Shown: positions 1 to 7,443 of the stretch, one piece after another
Position numbering within the stretch: the stretch's first letter is position 1
How the letters are laid out: each line of letters begins with the position of its first letter
Assembly: GCA_963746605.1 (NCBI GenBank)
Contig: CAVVCH010000053.1
Span: 183,644-247,643 of the forward strand
Source of the DNA: CAVQSS01 sp963746605
GTDB taxonomy: Bacteria; Desulfobacterota; RBG-13-43-22
Length of the DNA stretch: 64,000 nt
Reading direction: 5' to 3'
Translations under genes and position numbers: made by a program
The notes under the pieces: model-generated
Databases searched by the model: none
Told to the model about the DNA's origin: nothing
What the model saw: the letters and a program-made list of their open reading frames with translations, nothing else

Positions 1-2
1 GG

Positions 3-158
3 AAGTTGCGGGAGATGAAAGACCTGGAGATGTTGAACGGCTACAGTCCCGACCTGGAAAAGAAAGAGCCCATACCCCAGGTGGAGCGGGAACTGGTCGT
101 TCAGGTCGATCAAATCCTGGAATTCAAAATAGCGCCTCACAGCGACGTGGAGGAATAG
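3..158 (+). CDS. C-terminal end of an unknown protein (cut by window edge)
   Basis: An open frame enters from the left edge and ends at a TAG at 156-158, giving about 51 residues rich in Glu, Lys and Leu (begins KLREMKDLEM, ends SDVEE). It is followed about 50 bases later by a strong terminator-like hairpin, as expected for the end of a real transcript. The visible part holds no recognisable motif, so no function can be assigned. Confidence 0.5.
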   Translation, partial: KLREMKDLEMLNGYSPDLEKKEPIPQVERELVVQVDQILEFKIAPHSDVEE

Positions 159-210
159 CAGGCTAGGCCGGGATACGGCTCTGTGTCGGGAAGAGGTCTT
201 TTAAGCAGGC

Positions 211-238
211 AGCCCGCTGGTTTCTGAACCAGCGGGCT
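211..238 (+). terminator. Rho-independent-type terminator hairpin
   Basis: A perfect 12-bp stem (AGCCCGCTGGTT with its complement) closes a 4-base TCTG loop and is followed by an A/T-rich tail (tatttatta). It lies just downstream of the truncated gene at the left edge. Confidence 0.75.
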
Positions 239-251
239 TATTTATTAAACG

Positions 252-279
252 CCATGCTTCGGGGCGCCCCGAAGCATGG
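252..279. repeat. Perfect 28-bp palindrome
   Basis: The sequence from CCATGCTTCGGGGC to its exact complement is a perfect palindrome, followed by A3 and then T6. It could be a second terminator or part of an intergenic palindromic repeat. Confidence 0.5.
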
Positions 280-292
280 AAACAGTTTTTTC

Positions 293-403
293 GTAGGGGT
301 GGGGTTTACCCCCACCCGAGCTTGGACATCACGGTCTCACATTTTTTCAGGGCTCCTGGAAGATGCCGAGTCTTGTGCGGGTGGGGATTAACCCCACCCC
401 TAC
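293..403. repeat. Two inverted copies of a 25-bp G/C-run palindrome
   Basis: Positions 293-317 (starting GTAGGGGTGGGG) reappear in inverted orientation at 379-403 with about two differences. Each copy can itself fold, because a G-rich arm faces a C-rich arm. This is typical of small dispersed palindromic elements. No coding sequence is supported between 159 and 619. Confidence 0.55.
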
Positions 404-462
404 CTCAAGCATGTGACGAGGTCGTTTGAGCCTTTGAAGAGCAAGACGCTATTATTACCAAA

Positions 463-580
463 TAAACTTCGAACGTCCAACCTCGAATGACCGACAAATC
501 TCCTTTGCCTAACAGGGAGTATCTTTCCATTAAACATTCGATGTTGGAAGTTCGATGTTCGACGTTCAACTTTTCCGCAA
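463..580 (+). repeat. Dispersed intergenic repeat, copy 1
   Basis: This stretch shares a common backbone with the reverse complement of 7208-7340: CGAACG, CCAAC and TCGAATGA near one end, ACAGGGAG in the middle, and ATTAAACATTCGATGTT then CGACGTTCAA at the other end. The ends are also roughly inverted copies of each other. No coding content is supported. Confidence 0.65.
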
Positions 581-619
581 TCCTTCCGCAGTCTATCCAG
601 CGCAAAAACAACTTACCGC

Positions 620-958
620 CTAGGCGGCGGGGGAGTAAACCTGCAGCCCCTTGGCTTGTTTGATGGACTTAAAACGGACATAATGTTCATGGACCCGATG
701 ACGGAGACTCTTTAACCGCTGTGAATAGGCCTCGGATGTACCCCGGGGCTCGCTGATGGAAAAAACATAATTCGCCAGATCATCCATGACATGTTCAATC
801 GCCGCCGCCCATTCTCCGGTGACTTGGGAAGACATTTTTTCGGCTTCAGCCAATTGCTCATCGAGCATCCGGATCGATTTCTCAAGCCCGTCCATGAAAA
901 CCGCCCAGGAGTCATTGACGCAACACACCAGATCGTTACATTCCATAATTTGAGCCAT
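620..958 (-). CDS. Hypothetical protein, 112 aa
   Basis: Start MAQIMECNDL; the gene is preceded on its strand by an AAGGAGA-type ribosome site. The protein is mostly predicted helical, with heptad-like stretches (residues ~20-65 and 75-105) and Cys at 7, 12 and 13. It has no signal peptide or membrane segment. It heads a run of four small minus-strand genes (620-1717) that may be co-expressed. I do not recognise a family. Confidence 0.6.
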   Translation of the reverse strand: MAQIMECNDLVCCVNDSWAVFMDGLEKSIRMLDEQLAEAEKMSSQVTGEWAAAIEHVMDDLANYVFSISEPRGTSEAYSQRLKSLRHRVHEHYVRFKSIKQAKGLQVYSPAA

Positions 959-1041
959 AAACTGTCTCCTTCTCTTTGGAATTCAAAGTGTCCCGCACAT
1001 TTTATATTTCAGGTGACGTCAGGGAAAATCCCCCGCCGCTC

Positions 1042-1233
1042 TCAGACATCCTTCAACAGCAGCAGCAAGTTGTCCTTCAAGAGGTACTTTTCCGGTACAG
1101 TCCGAAACGTGTTTTGGTACTCGGTTCGGCTCGGGCCGGGAGCGGGCGATTTTTCCCCCATTCCTTCCCCCTCTAGAAATTTCAAGGTCTGGTCATATAA
1201 TTTCTCTACATCGCGAAAGACTTCCTGTTTCAT
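1042..1233 (-). CDS. Hypothetical protein, 63 aa
   Basis: A strong AGGAGGTG ribosome site lies about 5 bases before the ATG, which is the main support for this short gene. The product (MKQEVFRDVEKLY...) is charged, with a Leu-rich C-terminal end (KDNLLLLLKDV). The family is unknown. It lies in the cluster of small minus-strand genes. Confidence 0.5.
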   Translation of the reverse strand: MKQEVFRDVEKLYDQTLKFLEGEGMGEKSPAPGPSRTEYQNTFRTVPEKYLLKDNLLLLLKDV

Positions 1234-1257
1234 GAGAACACCTCCTCTTTTAGTGGA

Positions 1258-1473
1258 TTAATCCGGAATTTTTTTGCGGCCCGTCCAGCGTTGAAACCGT
1301 CCGATTTCTTTGCCCAACTCTTCGGACAGGGAAGACCCGTGGGACCGGACCAGGATTTCATACAGAGCGATGGCCGGTCCGGCCAGCAGGTCCTGGGCCC
1401 TTAGAATGAAGATGGGTTCCCGCTCCCCGATTTTAGGAATATCGATTTGACCATACTTCCCCGAGATAGCCAT
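1258..1473 (-). CDS. Hypothetical protein, 71 aa
   Basis: The ATG at 1471-1473 has a good GGGAGGAG ribosome site. The product (MAISGKYGQIDIPKIG...) is small and soluble, with a basic C-terminus (WTGRKKIPD). Its 5' end overlaps the 3' end of the upstream receiver-like gene by 41 bases in another frame, which suggests translational coupling. Function unknown. Confidence 0.5.
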   Translation of the reverse strand: MAISGKYGQIDIPKIGEREPIFILRAQDLLAGPAIALYEILVRSHGSSLSEELGKEIGRFQRWTGRKKIPD

Positions 1474-1717
1474 GGCGCTCCTCCCTTATAGATTGATCCT
1501 CCACTTTGTTCGGTTTGGTTTCAACGACAGGGTTTTCCTTATTCAGGATGGCCTTGTTATGCGGCTCCGATATAATCAGATCGAAGTCCTCTTTTTTCAG
1601 AAGTTCGATAGCCGTCTCCAAACGGACCGAGGTCCGGATGGAAGTTCCCGGACGGTAAATAAAATAGGTTATCTTGAAATCGGGATCGATGTGCAGAATC
1701 TTAACCAGACTGGGCAT
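1433..1717 (-). CDS. Small receiver-like protein with Glu at the phosphoacceptor position
   Basis: This 94-aa protein starts MPSLVKILHIDPDF, the beta1 pattern of a response-regulator receiver with an acidic pair, and continues with FDLIISEPH near residue 52. In normal receivers that strand ends in Asp (VISD); here the residue is Glu, which in experiments with other receivers often mimics phosphorylation. The domain is shortened: the T/S and K strands are not visible and the C-terminus is charged. It probably cannot be phosphorylated. It could be an unrelated small protein that only resembles a receiver. Confidence 0.45.
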   Translation of the reverse strand: MPSLVKILHIDPDFKITYFIYRPGTSIRTSVRLETAIELLKKEDFDLIISEPHNKAILNKENPVVETKPNKVEDQSIREERHGYLGEVWSNRYS

Positions 1718-1972
1718 GAAACGGCCTCCTTCATCCTTGATGGCTCAAAGGATAGCGCGATCAGGCCATGAAAGGAATAGGGGGAAACCGTAGTTTTGGG
1801 GGGAAAATGGGTGTATTTTAAGCACCGGCAGGCTATAAGTTGAACCCGCGGCTGGTTCCCGAAAAATATCGGTTTAGCGTACGACCGTCAAAGGACAGGT
1901 TCTTCGGTCATTAATTTCAAGTATGGTGTAGATGATCCTGGTTTTGTTCGGCGGCAGGGCCATGGGGCGTTT

Positions 1973-2659
1973 CTAGCCCTTCTCTTTTCCGGCGGGCTGA
2001 TCTCTCAGGTACCATTCCAAGGGATTGATAAAAGTAAATCCCAGGGCCTCCAGCTTTTTTTTGAGCTGGAGTATGTTGTGGGTAAAAAGATAAGGGAAAA
2101 AGGCTCGTTTGCCTTCCTCCCAATGCCGGGAGACCAGGATGCTCCCAAAGCGTATCTTTTCCTCGGTGATGGCATCGACGATTCGTTTCATCTGTCCCTG
2201 TAGATCCTCGGCCACGATGCCCAGGAGCATCCCCGGTTCGTCGATGCCCAACACCTCGGTAAAGGCCCCCAGCAAGTCCCGGAGGGAGATGATGCCGGCG
2301 ACTTTCCCGTCCCGGTCCACTACCGGCAGGGCCCCCACGTGAATTCTCTGCATCAGCAGCAGGGCATCCTGCAGGGTATTGGCCGGCGAAACGGTCACCG
2401 GGTCGGCGGTCATGATATCCTTGATTTTCAGTGTGGCGCTGCGCTCTTTCTGGCGGAGGATTTCCTCTTCCGAGAAAAGATCCGAGGGCCAGGCACTGCG
2501 CACATCGCGATCGGTGACGATCCCGATCAACGTGCCATCGGCCGAGACGACCGGCAGGGAATGAATCCGGTGGCGGCGCATCTGTTCTTTGGCTTCGGCA
2601 ATCCCGGCCTCCGGCTCGATGGTGATCACTTTTCTGGTCATGGATTGGTCGATAAACAT
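1973..2659 (-). CDS. acuB: AcuB-type tandem CBS domain protein
   Basis: The protein has 228 residues. Two CBS domains (about 1-65 and 75-135) each carry the SLPVV/ALPVV then GIVTDRD/GIISLRD pattern for adenine-nucleotide binding. A C-terminal region (about 145-220) fits the ACT-like domain of AcuB. It lies 3 bases after the AcuC-like gene starting at 3613, so acuC then acuB form one transcript. AcuB is thought to sense ligand and influence acetoin/acetate metabolism; its mechanism is not settled. The gene order rather than any single motif makes AcuB a better name than generic CBS protein. Confidence 0.8.
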   Translation of the reverse strand: MFIDQSMTRKVITIEPEAGIAEAKEQMRRHRIHSLPVVSADGTLIGIVTDRDVRSAWPSDLFSEEEILRQKERSATLKIKDIMTADPVTVSPANTLQDALLLMQRIHVGALPVVDRDGKVAGIISLRDLLGAFTEVLGIDEPGMLLGIVAEDLQGQMKRIVDAITEEKIRFGSILVSRHWEEGKRAFFPYLFTHNILQLKKKLEALGFTFINPLEWYLRDQPAGKEKG

Positions 2660-2662
2660 GGG

Positions 2663-3613
2663 TTATCCTTTTAGTAGAATTTCCATATGATGACAGGTTA
2701 ATTCCGGGAGACGGTCCAGGGAATAACCCCCCTCCAGGACGGAGATCAACCTCCCCTGGGCGTGCCGCTCCGCCAACCCCATAACCCGGTTCATGATCCA
2801 GGAATACCCGGAGGTGGAAAGATTGATATTGGACATGTCGTCGTCCACATGGGCGTCAAACCCGGCGGAAACCAAAATCACCTCGGGTTGGAAACGCTCA
2901 AAGGCCGGTAGCAGGTCTTTTTCAATCAGGGTCCGGTATTCCTCATCCCCGTATCCGGGAAGGACCGGGGAATTCAGGGTGTAACCATAACCGGCTTCCA
3001 GGCCTTTCTCGAATTCCCGGCCGGTGCCGGGGTAGGAAAAGGTCGGGTGCTCGTGAATCGAATAATAAAATACCGAGGCGTCTCTTTCAAAAATATGCTG
3101 GGTCCCGTTGCCGTGGTGGACATCAAAGTCAATGATCCCGATGCGCCCGACGCCCCATTCCGCTTGCAGGTACCGGGCGGCAATGGCCACATTGTTGAAA
3201 AAACAAAAACCCAGGGCCCGGTCCTTCTCGGCGTGATGTCCGGGAGGCCGGACGGCACAGAAGGCATTGTCCAACTCCCGCTCCATGACCCTCCGAACGG
3301 CTTCCAGGATTCCTCCCACGGCCAGCAGGGCGGTTTCAAAGGTCTCCTCGCAGATCTGGTTGTCCGGGTGATCCAGTTCGCTTTTGCCCATCAGGCAGGC
3401 CTCTTCAAAACGCCGGATATGTTCGACGCTGTGAACGGCCTCTATCCAGCGGGACTCCGCCTGTCGGGCCGGGATGACCGTCAGTTGCGAGAGCAGGCCC
3501 TTTTGCTCCAAGCCTCGGTAAATAACCTCCAGTCTTTCCGGGACCTCGGGGTGATACGGTCCGGTCCGGTGCTGGAGAAAGCGTTGATCAAAAACAAAAC
3601 CCGTTTTTTTCAT
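2663..3613 (-). CDS. acuC: AcuC-like class I histone deacetylase family protein
   Basis: This 316-aa zinc-dependent deacetylase has the full active-site set: RPPGHHAEKDRALGF with the His pair, DFDVHHGNGTQ with metal ligands, SAGFDAHVDD with the second Asp ligand, and EGGYSL near the end. In Bacillus, AcuC deacetylates and reactivates acetyl-CoA synthetase. Pairing with AcuB supports a role in acetyl-CoA synthetase or acyl-CoA ligase control; a substrate such as an acylated polyamine cannot be excluded from sequence. The cytosolic protein starts MKKTGFVFD without an obvious ribosome site and faces a divergent gene at 3736. Confidence 0.85.
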   Translation of the reverse strand: MKKTGFVFDQRFLQHRTGPYHPEVPERLEVIYRGLEQKGLLSQLTVIPARQAESRWIEAVHSVEHIRRFEEACLMGKSELDHPDNQICEETFETALLAVGGILEAVRRVMERELDNAFCAVRPPGHHAEKDRALGFCFFNNVAIAARYLQAEWGVGRIGIIDFDVHHGNGTQHIFERDASVFYYSIHEHPTFSYPGTGREFEKGLEAGYGYTLNSPVLPGYGDEEYRTLIEKDLLPAFERFQPEVILVSAGFDAHVDDDMSNINLSTSGYSWIMNRVMGLAERHAQGRLISVLEGGYSLDRLPELTCHHMEILLKG

Positions 3614-3735
3614 GATTCGCGATTATTAATTCCCGTGGTCTTTTTGTCAACAGCTTTATGGGGCGCGAAGGCAATAAATCCAGCGGTCAATAATAAATTG
3701 ACTAAGGCGGAGGACTTCGTTAAAGATTCTTAGTT

Positions 3736-5556
3736 ATGGGAAAGGCCTCCCGAGAATTCATCGTTCTGACGGTGCTCCTCCTCTACGCGATCACCGCCAC
3801 CTATCCTCTGATTGTTCATCTCTTTGATCGCCTGCCGGGATGGCCCGGAGACAATCTGTATTTTCAGTGGGAATTATGGTGGTTTAAACGGGCGATCCTC
3901 GACCTTAAGATCAGCCCTTTCACCTGTCCGGACCTCTATTATCCGGCGGGGATGGACCTTTCCCGGGATGAAGTGACCCCATCCAACACCCTCCTGGGGC
4001 TTCCCTTGACGGCCCTTTTCGGCCCGACCGCGTCTTATAACCTCCTGCTCCTGGTTTCCTTTGTGCTCACCGGGTACGGTATCTACCGGATCGTTTTCGA
4101 AGGAACCGGCAATCGCTGGGCCGGATTGCTGGCCGGGATCGCCGCCTCCCTCGCGCCCTACCGGATGGCCCATTTGGCCGGACATTTGAATCTAATGGCA
4201 ACCCAATGGATCGTGCTGACCCTGCTTTTTTTGGGGCGGTGGTTTAAGGATCAACGTCCCGGCGCCATGGTCCTGGCCGGCCTGTTCTTCGCCCTCAACG
4301 GCCTGGCCGCCTGGTACTATTTTTATATCGGGACCTTCACTGTGGGCCTCTACCTGCTGATAAGGTCCTGGCCTTTAGGACGATTCTGGAGGCAGCGCCG
4401 GGCCTGGTGGGGATTGCTTTTGTTTGGATTGATTTCCCTGGTGCTGGTTTTGCCTTTTGCCCTGCCCATGCTGGAATTAAGAGACCAGGGTCTGCTGGAA
4501 CGGTCGATTTCCGGCCTGGAGGCCTTCGGGGCCAATCCCACAAATTTTTTTCTGCCCAACCCCTGGCATCCCCTCTGGGGAAATTTAACCTGGAAGATTT
4601 TCCCTTCCCAGTGGGGGTCGGTGGTGGAGCAAAACCTGAGCCTGGGGGGGACGGTATTGCTCCTGGCTTTTCTGGGAGCGGTGGTTTCTCGCCGGAATCG
4701 GGAAGTCCGGCCCTGGCTTTTTCTGGCGGTGATCAGCGCGATTTTAGCCATGGGGCCGGTGCTCAAGTGGAACAATCACCGCTGGGAATTCCATCTCCCG
4801 GCCCTGGCGGTTCAATGGGCCGAACAGACGGGAGTACCCTCTTTCCTGGATCGCTGGGTGGACCCCCAATACGGTGAGGCCATACGCTCCGGAAAGGGGT
4901 TTGTCCCCCTGCCCCTGATGCTGTGTTACGCCCTGGTGCCGCTGACCTCGTCCATGCGGGCTTTAGTGCGGTTTGGCTGGATTACCTTTCTCTCGGTGAG
5001 TGTCCTGGCCGGGTACGGAGTCCACTGGCTGCTCTCGAAAACAACCGGCCGCCCGGTCCTGACCAGGGGGTTCCTGGCCCTGGGCTTCATCCTGATCCCG
5101 TTGGAACTCTGGACCCAGATTCCGAAATGGACCTCCACGACCCCCCGGCCGGTCGATCTATGGCTGGCAACACAGCCCCGACCGTCGGCCGTGATCGAGT
5201 ACCCTTTTTTGGATAATTTTTCCGCCCGGCTCATGCTCTCCCAGACCGTTCATCAGCAGCCCCTGATTATGGGAGGGCTCCCGCCTTCTTTTCATCCGGA
5301 AGAATTATATCAAAGAAGCGAGCGACTGAAGGATTTCCCTTCCCCGGCCGGGATCGAGGCCCTGCGGGGCTGGGGTGCCCGCTATATTCTGGCCACCCCT
5401 GTCCGTTTTCCCGGCGAGCCGAGTTGGCAGGAATTCAGGAACAAACTGACCGGATTCCCGGAGGTCCGGCTGGTGAAAGAAATCAACGGCGTCTGGATTT
5501 ATGAATTAGAATTCGGGAAACGTAAGGGGAAATATTCTTCAGGAAAGGAGCCATAA
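3736..5556 (+). CDS. Large GT-C-like polytopic membrane protein
   Basis: This 606-aa protein has about 11 hydrophobic segments between residues 8 and 470 and a soluble C-terminal domain of about 140 residues. The first loop contains PGDNLYFQWELWW, the acidic first-loop signature of GT-C lipid-linked glycosyltransferases. The tail (IEYPFLDNF, WGARYILA) resembles the C-terminal domain of uncharacterised bacterial GT-C members. A role in transferring sugars from polyprenyl phosphate to a surface polymer is inferred. It stands alone, convergent with the next gene, with only 2 bases between stop codons. Confidence 0.55.
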   Translation: MGKASREFIVLTVLLLYAITATYPLIVHLFDRLPGWPGDNLYFQWELWWFKRAILDLKISPFTCPDLYYPAGMDLSRDEVTPSNTLLGLPLTALFGPTASYNLLLLVSFVLTGYGIYRIVFEGTGNRWAGLLAGIAASLAPYRMAHLAGHLNLMATQWIVLTLLFLGRWFKDQRPGAMVLAGLFFALNGLAAWYYFYIGTFTVGLYLLIRSWPLGRFWRQRRAWWGLLLFGLISLVLVLPFALPMLELRDQGLLERSISGLEAFGANPTNFFLPNPWHPLWGNLTWKIFPSQWGSVVEQNLSLGGTVLLLAFLGAVVSRRNREVRPWLFLAVISAILAMGPVLKWNNHRWEFHLPALAVQWAEQTGVPSFLDRWVDPQYGEAIRSGKGFVPLPLMLCYALVPLTSSMRALVRFGWITFLSVSVLAGYGVHWLLSKTTGRPVLTRGFLALGFILIPLELWTQIPKWTSTTPRPVDLWLATQPRPSAVIEYPFLDNFSARLMLSQTVHQQPLIMGGLPPSFHPEELYQRSERLKDFPSPAGIEALRGWGARYILATPVRFPGEPSWQEFRNKLTGFPEVRLVKEINGVWIYELEFGKRKGKYSSGKEP

Positions 5557-5558
5557 GG

Positions 5559-6128
5559 TCACATTTCTTTTTTCATGGAAGGGTTTGACCTTCCCTCCTG
5601 CGCGGACCTCATCTTGGAGAGCTCGTTCAGATATTTCACCATTTCCTCCGTCCGTGTGGCGATCTGGTGAGGATTCTGCCCCCCTTGGACTTCTTTTTCC
5701 AGCAAATCCAGGTTTTCCTTGAGGCCGGCCAGGTTTCGATTCATACGTTCCATCATCATCTTGACTCTCGCCTGCATGGCGGAGTCCATGGTCTTCACGT
5801 GGGCCTTTTGGAATTCCTCGATCAGGGCAAAGCTGCGCTTCATTTCCGCGAAGGCCGCCTTGATAAATCCCGAGTCGATCTGGTCCGGCCGTTGGGCGGC
5901 CTGAAGATGAAGCGCGTTGGTAAAGGCCGCCAGGTATTGAATGGAGGCGTTGGCCAGCACCTTGTTCTGTTCCTGCATCATTTTTACCATCTCTTCCGGA
6001 CGGTCCCCGCCCATCATTCCCGTTCTCATTCCCGTTTCCTGGGCGGAAAGCATTGGACTAAAGGCCGACAGCCAGGAGATGACTATCAAAAAAGAAAAAA
6101 ATTTTGCTACGCGGCAGAAGTAGTGCAT
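5559..6128 (-). CDS. Exported Met-rich helical protein, unknown function
   Basis: The 189-residue product has an N-terminal signal peptide (MHYFCRVAKFFSFLIVISWL... with likely cleavage after LSAQ near residue 30). The mature part is almost entirely amphipathic helix with many Met and Gln, including EEMVKMMQEQ and RVKMMMERMNRN. That composition suits a periplasmic coiled-coil or chaperone-like protein. No enzyme motif is visible and I know of no close family. Confidence 0.65.
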   Translation of the reverse strand: MHYFCRVAKFFSFLIVISWLSAFSPMLSAQETGMRTGMMGGDRPEEMVKMMQEQNKVLANASIQYLAAFTNALHLQAAQRPDQIDSGFIKAAFAEMKRSFALIEEFQKAHVKTMDSAMQARVKMMMERMNRNLAGLKENLDLLEKEVQGGQNPHQIATRTEEMVKYLNELSKMRSAQEGRSNPSMKKEM

Positions 6129-6207
6129 GGCCCCTTCCCATAAGCGATAAGGTTATTGTCTAACAACAATAAGTCCTTTATGGGGACTTTACAATCCCTT
6201 GAGCAAT

Positions 6208-7032
6208 TTATTGACCGCTGGGGGTGGGGCTGTCTTCCGGTTTTGTCCGTTGGGGTTCGGGAGGGGGCGGCGCCGGGGCCTCGCCGGTCTCGGTCAAAGG
6301 AGCCCCTTGATGTTCCAGTTCCGGCACCATGACCTCCTCAAAGGCCGGGATGACGATGCCCCTGCGAACCATGATGTTATAATAGATCCGGGAACGATTG
6401 ACCACGAATTTGGATTGGCTCAGGGGGCTGTATTTTCGGGGGTTCGGGAGGACGGCCGCCAAGCGAGCCGACTCTTCCGGACCCAGGGCCGAGGCCGGTT
6501 TTCCGTAGTAATTTCGGGCGGCCGCTTCGATGCCGAAGATTCCCTCGCCCCATTCCACCGTGTTTACGTAAAGTTCCATGATCCGTTTTTTGGGGAGCGC
6601 TCTTTCCAGGCGCCAGGTCAGGATGGCCTCCTTGATTTTTCGGATGGGATTCTTGGAAGGGCTGAGAAATAGATTCTTGGCCAATTGCTGGCTGATGGTG
6701 CTGCCGCCGACCTTGAACTTTCCCTCCTTGAGGTCCTTTTCCATGGCTTTCTGGATGGCCTCAAAATCAAAACCCTCGTGCTGATAAAATTTATCGTCTT
6801 CGGCGATAATCACAGCCTTGATCAGGTAAGGTGAAATCCGCGACAGGGGCACCCAGCGGTGTTTTATTTTTATGTTTTTCCCTTCCCGCTGCCACTCACT
6901 CTCCCGGTATTCCATAAAGGCGGTCTTGACGGGATTCTCCTTTCTTAGGTTCCCCACGTTCGGATAAACCAAGAAAGACCCAAAATACAGGATAAGGGCC
7001 GCGAAGCAGGTTCCTATGATCTTAGTAAGCAT
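6208..7032 (-). CDS. mtgA: Monofunctional peptidoglycan transglycosylase
   Basis: A 274-aa GT51 enzyme with one N-terminal membrane helix (residues 4-24). It has the catalytic motif AEDDKFYQHEGFD (first Glu is the general base), the GGSTISQQLAKNLFLSPS motif, RKIKEAILTWRLER and the ELYVNTVEWG stretch. It polymerises lipid II glycan strands at the outer face of the inner membrane. There is no transpeptidase domain, so it is MtgA rather than a bifunctional PBP. A Pro-rich C-terminal tail of about 30 residues (PPPPEPQ) is unusual and probably flexible. Confidence 0.9.
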   Translation of the reverse strand: MLTKIIGTCFAALILYFGSFLVYPNVGNLRKENPVKTAFMEYRESEWQREGKNIKIKHRWVPLSRISPYLIKAVIIAEDDKFYQHEGFDFEAIQKAMEKDLKEGKFKVGGSTISQQLAKNLFLSPSKNPIRKIKEAILTWRLERALPKKRIMELYVNTVEWGEGIFGIEAAARNYYGKPASALGPEESARLAAVLPNPRKYSPLSQSKFVVNRSRIYYNIMVRRGIVIPAFEEVMVPELEHQGAPLTETGEAPAPPPPEPQRTKPEDSPTPSGQ

Positions 7033-7207
7033 AGCGATAGATTATCCCCGAATTCAGATTTGGCAGGTTCCCCCTGGCGGGGGGGTAGTACCTCAATAGA
7101 ACTCGGCACTACTCGGCTTTTATTAATAGTTAACAATTAACAATTTATTATTAATTATTAATATCAATTAGTTATGATTATCCCCATGACCCCGTAGGTG
7201 GAAGGGT

Positions 7208-7340
7208 ACCTAAAAATTGAACGTCGAACATCGAATGTTTAATGGGGAAAAGGAAGTAATAAAAATAGGTGCTCCCTGTTCGGCAGTGCGATTTGCTTTT
7301 CATTCGAAGTTGGGCGTTCGATGTTCAATGTTCATTTATC
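7208..7340 (-). repeat. Dispersed intergenic repeat, copy 2
   Basis: This is the inverted counterpart of 463-580, sharing TTGAACGTCG, CATCGAATGTTTAAT, CTCCCTGT and CATTCGAAGTTGGGCG. The rest of 7033-7443 is A/T-rich (runs of TTAATTATTAAT) and holds no supportable gene; it probably contains the promoter of the phosphorylase gene at 7444. Confidence 0.65.
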
Positions 7341-7443
7341 TTATTAAGGGGTTGCCCCGCCTGCCGGATTAGGATAAATTAACATTCCTACCTTTTGACG
7401 CCTGACAAGTCAAGGGGTGTTGATATCTTACCAGGAGGATGGA

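Noticed and set aside
405..611. Minus-strand 68-aa frame at 405-611
   Set aside because: It lies in the dispersed repeat whose second copy at 7208-7340 does not keep the frame.
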